DNA from: Panulirus ornatus
Lineage: Eukaryota > Arthropoda > Malacostraca > Decapoda > Palinuridae
DNA length: 64,000 bases
Reading direction: 5' to 3'
Assembly: GCF_036320965.1 (NCBI RefSeq)
Contig: NC_092240.1
Coordinates: 6,984,001 to 7,048,000, forward strand
Shown: piece after piece, positions 14,201 to 29,200 of the stretch
Numbering within the stretch: the stretch's first letter is position 1
Layout of the letters: each line of letters begins with the position of its first letter
Notes under the pieces: generated by a model
Database searches by the model: none
Told to the model about the DNA's origin: nothing
What the model saw: only the letters and a program-made list of their open reading frames with translations
Position numbers and translations under genes: made by a program

Positions 14201-17200
14201 GTTGCACTGCAGCAATTTATTCTAGTTATATTCTTTATTTTCTCAGAGGCATATGCAGGGAGTTTGGAGCAAATGTTGGCAGGCTGACCCTGAGCATTTT
14301 GGTATTTGCTGCTGGCATGTTTATATCATCCACAGCCTACCTTCCCTCCAGTTTTGCTATGTAAGTTTTTACTATTCTTATGAAGTTTCCCAGGCTCTTA
14401 TCTTATTTGTTTATATCCTGAGTTCCATTTTCCACGATAAAGCAGTGTCCTGTTGAATCCTGAGTTGGTTTGTAGAGTACTGTGATCTTTTTCAGCATCC
14501 TCAGCATGCTGGTTTGAATCCCACCGTAATTTATCATAATTCAGTAACATTTTGAAGTACTGAACAGCTTAATTCTCCAAGTGAATGATCTAGGAAGAAC
14601 ATCCCAAAATTGTTCATTGAAAAACATGCAGACATTAGAATCTGGGAATAGAAGATTTCATGATCACAGTACTGGAAGAAACTTGCAGGATTTAATGGAA
14701 AATTCCTGGTATGGAATGTTATTGGATGGATGGGTTGTAGCTGAATTGTATATCTTTAATTAGAAATATGGACAATGAAAATATGAAGAATTTACAACAC
14801 TAAAGTAGGTTTTGAGCTCATCAAGAGCTGTACTTTCCTGCAGAGAGGCCAATGAGCAAAAGAAATGAGAGCCCCACATTTTTATGAATAGCAGGTCACA
14901 TCCCTAAAATGATTTAAGAATATTCCTAACAACTTTCCATCTTTCATGTGAGCCACCTATCCACAGCCAAGCCCTACAAACTTTTCCATGGTTTCCCTTG
15001 GCCATTTCACATGCTGTTGGTCAGCCCATCAACAGCTCATTTAATATACTGTATTGCTTTAGTTCAGTCTATCCTGTGCATGCCACACACCTTCCTGCAT
15101 GTTCAGGTCCTAGTAACTTGAAAGCATCTTTCACTCCATTCTTCTATTTCATTCTTGGTCTCCCCGTGTTTCCTCCACTTCTGATGTACATATCCTCTTA
15201 ATCAGCCTCTCCTTTCTGATCCTTTCCATATTTCCAAACCATTACAGCACATCCTCTACAGCTCTTTCAACCACACTCCTCTTACTATCACACATCTCTC
15301 ATACCCAATGATTTTGTACTTGACTAACCTTCCTTGCACCACATATTGCCTTTAAGCTTTTCATTTCCTACACATCCATCCATTAATGTGCATTTATATT
15401 TAGGACCCATGCCTTGCATCCTTACGTCATCCATAAATATGCCCATCCCTGCCCTCAAAGACACAAATCTGTCCCTCCACACACCCATCAACCTACTGTT
15501 TCATTCTTTAGGTATATGACATTGATGTCTATGGGAGCATGGTATCATCAGTCCTATGAGCTTGCCATCTTTACAACTGCAATATCAGCCTTCCTTGGGT
15601 GGCCGTTTGCTGCAGCTATAGGGTAAGTCTCTCATTATCATAATTAGTAATTTCACCTTTTTTAAAAATTACTTTTCAGTTCTCATGGAGTGCATAGATT
15701 TCAGGCGATGTTGTCGTATGAATGAAGCCTCTCAAACTTTTAGGTGTTTTAAGCAGTGTTCTTGAAATCCCAACTGCTGAGCTTTTTTTTTATTATTATT
15801 ATAATGGCGAGTAGTTGGCTAAAATGCCATAAAAAGATTGAGCATGCACCCTTTTGTTTTGAATGCAGAAAAAGTTGACATTATGTGATGGTTACTATTT
15901 ACTTTTGATGGATGGGTTATGAAGAGACTGAAATGAGAATGAGTGACTGAGTTGGGTATCATTGTCAGCAATGAAAGCAGTAACAGTATTTTATATAAGT
16001 GTTCTGAATGTTTTGCTTTTAGCTTTTTAACCTTTTTCATTACCTGATTCATCTATGCCATATATTATTTCATATGATGTATAAGGTAACTTATTCAGGT
16101 CCTCTGTTCAACTATGAAGATCTCATTTCCTCTATCATAGCACTACTCTCAAATACTTAATACCTTACTCTGTTGAAATTTTCACTCACTTTGATTAAGT
16201 GAACTCTCTAATCACTCTCTTTGATATTCTTCTTAAGTCTAAATCCCCTTTGTGCTTCTCTGATTTTATTAATGACTTCATTTTGTTTAATAGAACTCAA
16301 ACTTTCTCATTACTCATTTAGTCTCTTATGAGCATTGCATCCACTTTCTGAAAAATTCATCTCATCTGCCTTCAATTTTTTCTTGCTGTCATCATCCATC
16401 ATTCTTTCATTTCATGAGCATAGATTAGAAATATAGGTGTTGCTCCCTTATGTAAACTTCACTGTACCTAGTTGCTGTCAGTTATTTTCCATGGATAACT
16501 AGCATTTTCTGTTCAGTAGAGAAATTTAGATGTTTCTGCTTTAATTCCACAATCCTTGCTGAATGTTTTACTTTTGTGTGAGAATCTCTTAGTTCACTGA
16601 GCCATATCCCATATTTGATCCCCTCATTAGTTGTCATCCACAACACTTCCCTAACACTCCTCTACTATTATAGGGATAACCCCGAGGACTGTTAGTGAAA
16701 GAGAAAAGAGAGGCATTTGTAGGGAAATCGTGCAAATGACTGGGAGATATATAAAAGAAAGAAGCAGGAGGTCAAGAGAAAGGTGCAAGAGGTGAAAAAG
16801 AGGGCAGATGAGAGTTGGGGTGAGAGAGTATCGTTAAATTTTAGGGAGAATAAAAAGATGTTTCCTTGCGCTACCTCGCAAACACGGGAGACAGCGACAA
16901 AGCAAAATATATAAATATAATATATATAAAAAAGATGTTTTGGAAGGAGGTAAATAAAGTGCGTGAGACAAGACAACAAATGGGAACATCGGTTTGTTCT
17001 TATGAAAGGTGTTTACTTGAACCGAGCTACACTGTTGTGTATCTCTTGACCAACATTTTGTCTGCCATACATTTATGTGACCATGCAATTCTGAAAGAAT
17101 TTCCTTTGGGTGTCTTTTAAGTGGTTTGTTTATTCTTCATATTCTTCCCATATCTTTATTTTCAATGTCTTTGTACCGTAGATTCCACCTATATTGTACA

Positions 17201-20200
17201 AGGTATCCATCTTTAGTACTGTTATGTTTTTATCTGTCATGATGTATATGACATATACACTTGGATTTCACACCAGTACATAAGTGTTAGGGCAAGTATC
17301 CCTTCATGCAGCTTCTCGTATAATCTTCACTTAGATTTTTCTCATTCACCATGATTATCAGTACACCTCCAATTTTTCTCCCTTGCATGATTCTTCTTTC
17401 AGCTAAAGATGTTTCACTACACTTTACTCGCAAATACTAAAGTTCATCCACAGCTTCCATTTTTCACCATGCAAACTTGTCTCACACCCTGATCTATCTT
17501 ATTTAGTGCTAAATGTGTATATATTTACAGGATTCCAGTCGCCTATGATATTGTATTTCGGAAGAAGCAAGTTTTCATGTTCATCAAGTGGTGCATCATC
17601 TCTGCCGTAACAATTTTGGTATGTATGATTTACTGTGTTTATATATGAATGTATTTTATACCTAGTTGCCTCTCCCACCTTACAAAGTTAGTGTGAGGAA
17701 TAAGCAAACACTACCCCATGGATCCCATGGCCCCCAGTTATACACTGAATTGTCACCATTGCATTTATGTGTATTCTGTATATATTCATGTAACTAGTAT
17801 AATTGATTTTAAGCATTTATCTTGTTTCAGATACCCATGATACAAATAGATTCCCAGTACTTTGGTCGTCTTGTAGTTGCTCCTTTCAATATCGTAATGT
17901 ACAATGTCTTCACTTCACATGGCCCAGACATTTATGGCACAGAACCATGGTCTTTCTATATCTTCAATGGCTTCCTCAACTTCAATATTATATTTCTGGC
18001 AGCTATAGCTTCACTTCCAGTATATGTAAGTAGATAACTGGATTAGAGATTTTTCATTTTGTAACAAAATTATGTTCAGTTATTTAGGAATATTCTTTTA
18101 CCATCAGTACACCCTCAAATGTCTCAGATCAAGCCAGTTTGCCAGATTATGGGTATTTATATTGCTAGGGGGACCTGGTAGAGGATCTGATGGATTGTAA
18201 ATTTACCTGTGGAGTTTTATTTTCCTAATGTTTAAGTTTATATGAGTTTTAAATGTTACAACTTAATTTACTCTCCAAAAATTCTGTCAAGAATGTGAAC
18301 TCTCAGATATCTGTGAGTGACTGAGATGTAGAATATTTTTTCCAGCTGTGGCAGTTGGTTGCTTGTAACCTCTAAGTAGAAAAATTATCAGCTGGGATTT
18401 TAGATAGTGGTGGGAGCCACATCACAGATCATGTGATGGGTGGAGCAATAGCTGCATAACTCAAGTCATGATATGTGGAGCATTGAAAGGGACAACTCCT
18501 ATATTTACCCTTAACTTGCTAAATTGCATAAGTGGCTGCAGACACTCTATCCACTTTTGGCTCAAGTTTAAGATACAACAGAAAGTGATTCATAGAAGAA
18601 CTTCGTCTTATGTATTGTAACTTTATGATTAACTAGAGATGATGACTATGGTCATAATCAGTACAGAACTTGTGGAAGAAAGGTTGTTTCTCCATTTTGG
18701 CAGTCTGAGTCTGCTTCAAAAATCATTCATCACATGTTGTATCCATATATTGTCAAAAATATGTGCAGAGTTTTAGAATACTAGAATTTAGGAAATAATG
18801 GCACAACTCGCCAATTCAACGTCAGTGAACTTACCACAAGGATGATGAATCATCAGAGAATGAACTTATCATGCAATTAGGATCTGTTGTTTACCACTGC
18901 CATCTGTTGAAAGAGCTTGCTGTTGATTTAGGGTATCACTGTCAATCAGTTTCTTCCTCTCAGAAGACAAGTTATGTAGAAGGAGTGCATGTTTTTCTGA
19001 TAGCAATGAGTATTGACAAATACTTTAGTTCTTTCTTCACTAGAGAATGACAGTTGCTGTCGTTTTAAATGTTATTTTAAATGTATGCAAATGTTGAGCC
19101 CATTCACTACATTCACTATATTTCCATTTCCATTTTCTGTGTCCACCATCCCAGTTGTGGTCTTGCTTTGTGCATCAATACCAGTTATTCCTCTATTTGT
19201 AACAAAATTTTAATTTTGCAAAGACTTTCACTAAGGTTTATCTTTTTTTCATGTTTAGGGCATCATGTTGTATGTGGTGCAGCTGCCAAAGAAGAGTAGT
19301 GTTTATCTTCCCTTTTGGTTGAGCTTATCCCCCATGTATCTATGGCTGACCATCTTCATAATACAGCCACATAAGGAAGAGCGCTTTCTCTTCCCAGTGT
19401 ACCCTCTGATATGCCTTGCTGGAGCCATCAATATTGGTAAGACAAAATCATTATTTTGGGACATTTACAACTGCTGGATCAGATGGATAATAATGCCTGA
19501 ATGAAATTTTGAATGAAATAGAAAAGAATATGATTGTCATTAACGCTATGTCATTAACTCTGATTATAATCCCATGGGGTGGATGAGGTACATACTTTCT
19601 CTCACATTATTTACACTCATCCTCATCCCATGTCCAGTATGTTGAATTGAAATATGAACTTGTACACTTACATGAGTCCCTCTTGCATTTTCACTTGCAA
19701 ACATATTTGTTTTGTCAAATGATGCCAGGATGACCATCCACATCACCTTTATACAGTTAATGCTTCCAGTGCCAATGTTCCTATGTCATTTGTCTGGCAG
19801 TCTTATCTGAAATATTCCTGGCTGTTATTGTATTTGAGCAAAATGCTGCTTTCAGCTTCATTCCAACTACCATCCCAATGAAATTTAGCTTCCAAATAAA
19901 CAGACATGACTTACAGTTTCTCACCATTCAAGCTGATATTACGAAGTGATATCCCACCTTTTTCAAATCCTTAAGTTTACCTGGCATTTACTGAAGCTTG
20001 CTTCTGCATACTTCATCAGAGTAGCATGTCATGTTATAGTATCATCAGCATGGTACAGCTTTGGTAACTTTATTGTGTTTCATCATGATTTAGTGTATAC
20101 TATCTGTCTATCTATATCTCTGATGCCTGTTCCCTTCAGGAACTCTTTCAAGAGGTTAGCCATGCAAAAGATTCTCCATAACTGGTGAATTCCTGTGCTG

Positions 20201-23200
20201 CTTAGCCTTTTGTGCACCACCCTTAACAGGCCACGAGCTGAGGGCAACTCTAGTGCATTGTTTTCAGAGGCAGTACCTAATGTTCTTGTTTGATGTTCCA
20301 ACTTAATACTTTACATTATACTACATTATAGTAGTATACAGGCATCACTTTACTAATTTCAAATGTAAATAATGACTCATTCTTAAAAAACAATAGACTA
20401 CCATGGTGATGTCATACAACTTTGATGGCACAGAACATACGAACTACCACAAGAGGCTGAGATCTTGAACTCTTCAATCGAGAAAGAATGGGAGAGAAAC
20501 ATGATATATGCCTGGCATAAAATAGTAGGCATAAAGAGTTATATTTTTAATTTGAAAGTATCTCATCAAAGAAGATGCAAGATTATTTCCTGGAACATGT
20601 TAAAAAGATTTTTTTGTTTTTTTTTTGTTTTGTCGCTGTCTCCCGCGTTTGCAAGGTAGAAAAAAAAAAAATAAAAATAAAAAGATATCACACAAAAATG
20701 TAGAAGCACCCAACAGAAAAGTTTGACTAATCATGTAGTGTAGTACGAGGAGAAATAAGAAACGTGCACAAAGTGACAACAGAAACATTTAATCCTACGA
20801 AGGTATTTGACCTCATATGAGGCTTTCTTGTTTGGAGCAAATGACCTCATACGAAAACTAATTCTTGAATTGGCCACCTCTGCCTAGAGTTGAAATATAC
20901 TGCCATCAGTACTTGTCATGTTGTCTCACACACTAGACATTTTCTATCCACTGGTCAGTATATGTGGAGATGTGAGGGATGCCTGTACAAGATCGGCACC
21001 CTCATCTGTTAAAATCTTTGTTGATGTTTCACTTTTACAAGATAGTAGATATTACGAGTGAAAACCATTAGCAATAATCTTTGAGTCATAATCTCTAAAG
21101 ATACCCCATAACTTACTGGGTGTGCCTGAAAATACTCATGGCATACCTCATTCACTTGGCAACACTGAAAAATAAAAGAGAGCACTGCACTCATAATCAG
21201 TATCTCTTCAGATTAAGTTGTGTATCATTTTACTTAGAAAATTAAGATCTTAATCATAAGAACAAACTTAAGATGTATTCTTTAGTATTTTGAACTCTGC
21301 CTACACTGTACACAGAAAATTATTACTGTTGCCTAACTCATAGCAGAAGTAAATTCATGATGAAATTCAAATTGATAACTACTCAAAAGGAGTAGCAGCA
21401 GAGAAAAGTCAACAGGCAGGACATATGGTAAGCTGTACTTCCTAGGCCTGCCATTGTGACAAAATCCCCTAACAGAGCCCCTTTTATTTCATACCACCAC
21501 TTAGGGTCACACATGTATTAATTCCTTTATAAAAACTCCTAAAAGCATTTGGAAGTCTTCAAAAGTTCTCTGCACAACCATATTGTCGGAACTTCCTAGA
21601 TAGCTTTTCTCTTCACTTTATCACGCCTTTTCTAAGTGCATAGATAGCAAGTAGACTTTTCCAACACCTATATGTGCAGGAATTTGCATGCTCTTCCTTT
21701 CATAAACCTTCCTTGATCTCCATCTACAAGGGACTCATCCTTTTAAAATGATCAGTCATTTTCCTACCAATACCCTACCAATGTGCTAATGAGAGATATT
21801 CCTCTGTAATTCTTATCACCACTTTTACTCTACATCCATTCCTTTTTTCTTACTTCTAATCTGTAGTACTGGAAGCTTATACTCTCATTTTACTCTGCAC
21901 ACCTTTTTTCCTACTATCTTTTATCATTAGCATCTGCCAAGATTTATTTAATACAATCTGACTCTTCGCTCTTCTACATATGTACTCCCAAGATAGTTTA
22001 TTATTTTCCTTATTTATGCACTCATTCTATTCTGAAAACCTAATTTGCTTTCATTTTATTCATGTTCACTATCATATTCTGTTCTCTGTTTTTCATTTTA
22101 TCCATGATTATAGTGAAAATTCACTCTTCCACATCACCCTAGTGTCCATGCATGCATGTCTAAACCCAAACCAGCAGCACCCTTCATCTCAAAGAAGACA
22201 AACATACTCACATAGCCACAAACAAAACACATCCTAAACATACATGAAAAACTAACACAAAATCAACCCCCCCTCAAAAAAATTGCTCATTTGCCCTTCT
22301 TTCCCTCTGACACTCTAGTATGATTTAAACCTTGAGAACTCCCCTTCAACAAGCCCTGACAACATATCAAACTCCCACATATAATGCTTTGGCCCATTAG
22401 CAATCTAAGGTCTTTCAGATGTTTTTCAACCATTCCTGGTTGCACAGCAAATTCCCAAAGATCTGGAAACCTGCCAATGTAGTTCCCATCCTGAAACCCT
22501 CCAAACCTTCCAGCTCATATTGCCATATATTAGTGCCATCACCAGTATCCAAATTTGCCTCCAAAACTGATCCACAACAGAGCCAACCAAAATTTCACAC
22601 TCACCCACACACCACAGCTCTAGTAGACTCAGCCACTCAAAACATTCTGGACACTACTAGTACAAGAAAAAAACATGTAACATGACCTTGTGCACATAGA
22701 ACACCATCTTAATAAAAACAGAAGAATGTATGAATCCTCATAAAAATCCAATGTCGCCCTCTTCACCCTTGTTAGACATGAATCCAACCTGCACTCTCTC
22801 ATAGACCTGAGTGATGAACCACTCACAATCAACAAAGCATTCACTTCCCATGCTACAAATATCAACACCACTGTCATAAGCAAACAGACCACCCTTAGAA
22901 TATTTCTGGCACCAGTTTTGGTTGACAAAAAATCCTTTTGCATAATTTACGAACAGTTCATCCTTTCATTATTAGACAATGCCTCACTTGCCTCATCATC
23001 CACTCTGTCATAAGTAAATATAGCAGCTGAATACCACACAAAACATAACTCTCATACTAGTCACGAGCTGCCTTGCAGCCACAAACAACCATTCCCTACA
23101 CGCAATACAAATCCAGTATAATTTCACAATGTTATGCTTGGCACATAGTTTTTCATAAAAGAAGTAGACTGATGAACCCAAAAAGTTCAGAATCACTCAA

Positions 23201-26200
23201 CTCAAAAGAAGAAGAAAAATGCATACCCGTGCTTCATTCTTCTGCACCTTTACTTACATATCCTCCCCCTCCCCCCAACAAATATGACACAGGCAAAAGT
23301 ATACACACCATAATGTCTTGACAGGAACTAAACATCCTCCATTCCAACCCAATCTTAGTCATCTCTAACATGCATGCACCCATCAGAACTACATTTCCAT
23401 GGTGTGTATGGGTTACACTTTCTTTGTGTTCTGTACACCAACCATCTCTCAAACATTCCAAACAGCAGTTTGGCACATTACAAGACCCATCATTCCCAAA
23501 ATGCAACTTTCATAAAGAAGACACTGAACACTTAACTCCTTATCTGTCTTGCATTCACCCCATTAAGACATACACACGTCATTGCACCTCTTGACCTGTG
23601 ATCCCTCCTAGTGGGCGTAGCTGGCTACCTGAATGCTGCAGGAGCCCCATACAAGGAGACCCTGGGGCAGGAAGGTAAGGTAAGGTTTGCTGCATTTTTT
23701 ACCCTTTTTCATCGCTATACACCGGTATATTCAGTTTTTTCAGTCTCTGTTTTTCTCCTTAACTAATGTACTTAAATCATTTTAATTCTTTACTTTTCTT
23801 TCTGCATCCTGTACTTACTACATTGTACAACTCTATATCAACCTCTGATGATACTCTCTTAAACTGCTTCCACATTACCTCAACATTGTACTGCTTCAGA
23901 TTTTCACAACTTTTTTTATGTTTAGTTTTACGATCTTATTTCTTTATTTTTCTACTTCTATCCATTTCACTCTTTAATTCTTATCTTTAGCCTATTTCCC
24001 TTTACAGTAAAAGGTTCACATATATCTCGCTGCTTTTGAATTGCCAAATTTCCTCACCCCTCTCTTGGACCAAACATCACATACATTATGTATCTAATTC
24101 TTTATCATATACAGACTAAGCCCTGTGAGTATCTTAGAGTAGTGGGCTATAACACTGTTTGCTTGAAAAAAGAGAATAAGGTGTATCCATGAGAATTGAT
24201 CATCTTTGACAACCATTTATTAGATAAGGGTGGTAGATGCAAGTTCACAGGAACTCAACCCTCTCAGACTTGCAATATAATGGCATGGAGGTTAGGTGAT
24301 GTGAGGCAGCCTGCAACATCCATTCATGTTCCTTATCTAATGTAATGTGCTCCAGGTGTCTAACTTTGTAGAGTTTGTGGTTTGTTAAATTTTTTCACTG
24401 ACCCTCAGTGATGTTGAATCAGAATCTTCATTATTTTAGTTTTGGTTCCTAAGGCATGGTCATGAGTACTTTTGTATTCCTTGAGGAATATTATGTCTGA
24501 AAATATATATATGTATACACATGTGTATGTGGATAGGTTGGGCCATTCTTTCGTCTATTTTCTTGTGCTACCTCGCTAAACGCAGTATAATAGAAAAAAT
24601 AATAAAATATTACCGTTACTATCATTTGGTATGGTCAGTCCTACTAATACTATGTATATGCTTTATGTGTTTTTGCATTATATTATTTTCTTGTTTTATC
24701 ATTGTAGTGGTTTATGGTATTTTTGAATAGTACTTTTATGAGTATTTAGTGGAGGTATTTTTAATGGACCTGGGTTTTGATAATTGTATATGCACTGAGG
24801 GACAGTACTGAACTGTTTTGTAATAGGTCGAAACGCAAATTCAAATGATTGACGGATTTATTTCCCACCGGGAGAGTCCTCCAGGCAGCTCTCACTTTTA
24901 ATTGTTTTGATTCCATTTCTTGTGTTATCGATCTCAGTCATATGTTGAATTCAGCTATTAATCTTGTGTTATTAGTGGGACAATGGAGGCAGACTCCAAG
25001 GTCTAAGGTCTCACACCTAAGCTAGATATCAAGTTGGAGGGTGTTTCTGTACAAAGGAGAACCCTGCAATACCTTATGGAAATGTTCCTGTATTAAACCA
25101 CAACAAGGCTTTGATTAAAATACAGCATACCCTTATAGTTTTTGATATCCTGCTGAAATTTTAGTAAGTTAGGAATGTGTTGGCAAGGTGGAGGTGGAAA
25201 GATGGAGTGAAAAAGATTTTGAGTGATCGGGGCCTGAACATGCAGGAGGATGAGAGGCGTGCAAGGAATAGAGTGAATTGGAATGATGTGGTATACCGGG
25301 GTCGACGTGCTGTCAATGGATTGAACCAGGGCATGTGAAGCGTCTGGGGTAAACCATGGAAAGTTGTGTGGGGCCTGGATGTGGAAAGGGAGCTGTGGTT
25401 TCGGTGCATTATTACATGACAGCTAGAGACTGAGTGTGAACGAATGGGGCCTTTCGTGTCTTTTCCTAACGCTACCTCGCACACATGAGGGGGAGGGGGT
25501 TGTTATTCCATGTGTGGCAAGGTGGCAATGGGAACAAATAAAGGCAGACAGTATGAATTATGTACATGTGTATATATGTATATGTCTGTGTGTGTATATA
25601 TATATGTGTGTACATTGAGATGTATAGGTATGTATATTTGCGTGTGTGGACGTGTACGTATATACATGTGTATGTGGGCGGGTTGGGCCATTCTTTCGTC
25701 TGTTTCCTTGCGCTACCTCGCTAACGCGGGAGACAGCGACAAAGCAAAATGAATAAAATGAATAAGGAATGTGTTGGCAAGAGATAAGATGAACCCTGAG
25801 ACTTAAGGTTTCATGCCATGACAAGTGTACTAATGGTACATTAGTGTAACTGCATTGGAAGGTTTGTTCTTGTGGGTGTTCATGCAGTACCTCATAGGAT
25901 TCTTTCTTCATGAAATGTGATTAAATTGTGGATTGCCTTCATTGCACAGAACCCTGAACGTTACAGATCCACCATAATGCACTAGGAAAACAGATTCAGA
26001 AGATGTCCACCTGAAGGATATCTTTTTTTTTTGAAGATATCTTTCCAAACTTTCATGATAAAGTACTGTTCCCTTTAGGAACAGCATTTCATCTTTGGTT
26101 GTTTATGGTACAGAACTATAGTCCATGAGCCTCAAAGCTCCTGTTGATCTGAAAATGGAATTTCAATTTTTGTTCTAACTTTAACTTTTTTATAATTACT

Positions 26201-29200
26201 ATACCCAAAAAAGTTGCACAAGCCCGGTAGAGATGAACCCCACTGTTTGTGAACTTAATTCTCCCACCCTTGTTTAAAGGATCCAATGCTTTCTTTTTGT
26301 GAGAGGCATATATTGATGCCAATTATCACCCCAACTTTAGCTAGCATGCAGAAATATCAACAAGACTCAATTATGCAAAGTTATTTGTAGGTAGTAGTTG
26401 GTAGACAGTCACTGACTAGGGAGTTATATTACTGGTATTACTTGTATTGGGAAGGTTAGTGATGGCTGTGTAGTGAGCCAAAACTTCAGTGGTGGTCAAG
26501 TTACCCTCCTATGACCCAGGTAGTTGTCTTTTCTTTCTGCCTAACTCTCACATGGATTGCTAGTATTCTGTTCACAAACATACAATCTCTCCTTGTCACA
26601 AATAGCACCTGACAACAACTCTCACGTCCCATTCTTCACAACTTTAGATTTTCCTGCAGTGAGCACTTTTGTTCTAGCCTGGCTTTTGGCAAAATGGTAG
26701 GAGCACAAGATAGAAGTAGTAGATAGGAACTTTAGACTGGTACTTTAGGTAGAAACATCAGATGGAAGTAGAAGGTAGGAGAGCATTAGGCAGAAGTAGG
26801 AGATTGTAACATTAGGCAGGAATATTAAGTAGACATATTAGGTAGAAGTAGGTGGTAAGAACATAGGTAGGAGCCTCTGAAAACTGTGCAGTAGCTGCCC
26901 TCTGTTGGTATGTTGTTGGGGATGGGGCTCTGGAGGCTGGGAAGTGGCACTGGCATTCAGCAGTTATGGGGGACTCTGGCTGTGGCTGGGGACTCTGCTG
27001 TGGCTGCCCCCTTGAGGGTGTTCCCATGGGAAACAGGCATCAGAGTTATAGATAGAACTGAGGTGGAAAGACACCAAGCACTTCCCTGAACTGAGTCCTT
27101 CTTTACTATGCAATGTAAGAAAGATTATATGTGGTTCAGATAAAGAACACATCCAAATATCATATTTGCGCAATGAGGGGACCATAGAGAGTGATTCTGC
27201 ATGTGATATTAGAAGAAATCTGAATCTCCAAGCACAGAAAGTTTAGTTAAAGGGAGGATCACATGCTTGAATTCACCCATTTACTGTTTATGTCTGTTTT
27301 ACATAACAGTCAGCTTTTGATTCCCCATGGTGGCATCTTCTGTGCTATTTTTTATGTCAAGTTGCTTCTTATTGTCCTTCTAGGTGGTGTTATCATGATT
27401 TATGAATAATTTTATTACCTGGTGGGATATGTCCCAAATGCCTCAGTTTATCACAATCAGTTGTGGAATGAGGAGGTGTGGCTTGAAAAACAAAGAAATT
27501 AAAGGAAATTTTAAAAGAACATGATGATTATTTTGTAATTGAATCAGTATGTAGCAGTAAGTCTCTCCCTCTTCATATAGGTATACTCTCATGCTCATAG
27601 GGTTCAGTCCTAAAATGGATATGTAGGTTTTGGAATGTGAAAAAAGAAATTATGCTGCAGGGTAAGCCCTGAGAGAATCCATAAGGCAAACACCAGTGGT
27701 AAGTGAATGATATGAATGACTAGGTACTTCACACCAGCTTACTAATGTGTGGTAATGCCATAGTTAGAATACTGTATGGTTATTGACTTCCTTTGAATAA
27801 GCATATTCCAGTTTCATATCATTTTTGATGATTGAAGGAAGTGAATCCTTATGGTTACACCATATTTTGTGATATAAAATGATGTTTTAACATCCTACAG
27901 ACCTATTGCTCCCACAGATGCTCAATAGTGTTCTACTTATGTTAGAGACAGTTTTCTTCTTTAGAACCTAAATTTCTTACTGGAAAAATATAATTCATGC
28001 AGGTATCTACTCTCATTATCCTGTGTCTGTGCCTTATTTATGTATATATGAAAATTTTTAGATTGTTGCCCCAAGGAATGTAACTCCCCCTCCCTTTTCT
28101 CATTGTATCTGTATAGTGAAAAAATTACCAAGGATTTTTGTGAGCATGGCATCTTCTGGGGACACATCTCCACTGTAAAGTGAGGGATAACTGTTTTTTT
28201 TTTTACAGCTGACTTTGCTGTAATTAAGGCATTTTTCCAGTTTATAGGAGTGTTTGATACTGCCTGTATGTTTCTGTAGAAGTGAATGCCCTCTGCAGTT
28301 ATCATAGGAATGAAAAGAATGATTTAAGTAAAGAAAGGGTTCATGATATAGGTTGATGGGAATCATTAAGAATAGTTTAAGTAAAGGAAGGGTTCATGAT
28401 TTTAAGTAAAGGAAGGGTTCATGATATAGATAGGAAGGGTGGTGGAAATGATTAGTTAGTTGCATGAATGAAAGAACATAAAGATATTACTTGTTGAACT
28501 TGTAACATGTTGTAAGTGAAGACCTATATATCTGATAAAGGTTCAAGGAAAAGAGGTAGACCAGAAAAAGGATTGATCAGTACATTAAAGTTTTATCATA
28601 TAGACAGGGGTTTATCCTAGATATACCACATGCAAGTCACTGAGAGAATGAGGTTGAATTATAGATTAATTCTTTATTTTCTTGATGTTGTCATGGGTAT
28701 TTGATCAATGGGTTGCCATTCTGTTGACCATTAATTCTTAATACTCCATTGAGGGAATTTTTGCTGTGAAATTTGGATAGCTCATACCTGCAATATTTGT
28801 AGTTTTCAAGCAATGATCTGAAACCTTTGTGGTTTTCCAGCAATTATTTGAAAAAAAAGGCAATTTTACTGAAAAGGGGGATATACAGAAGTCAATCTCC
28901 CATTGTCTTTAAGATTATATAAAAGAACTTCATGAAAAGGGCACATGGTAACAAAATTAGAAAAAAATGGTATATTCATCAAAAGAAGATAGGATGCCAT
29001 GTTTGAGTGTGAAGTGGAATTTTGCCTTTGTTTTTCCTTTTCATTATATCTGACCTGTGTAGCATCTCTCCATTATATGATTGCATGCATTCACTAAATA
29101 ATTTTCCAAGTTTTAATCACAACTTTTTGTAGATATGTTTACATTCATATCATCATGTAGAGTTGATGAAAAATTAATCTCAACATTACTTTTGTGTTTC

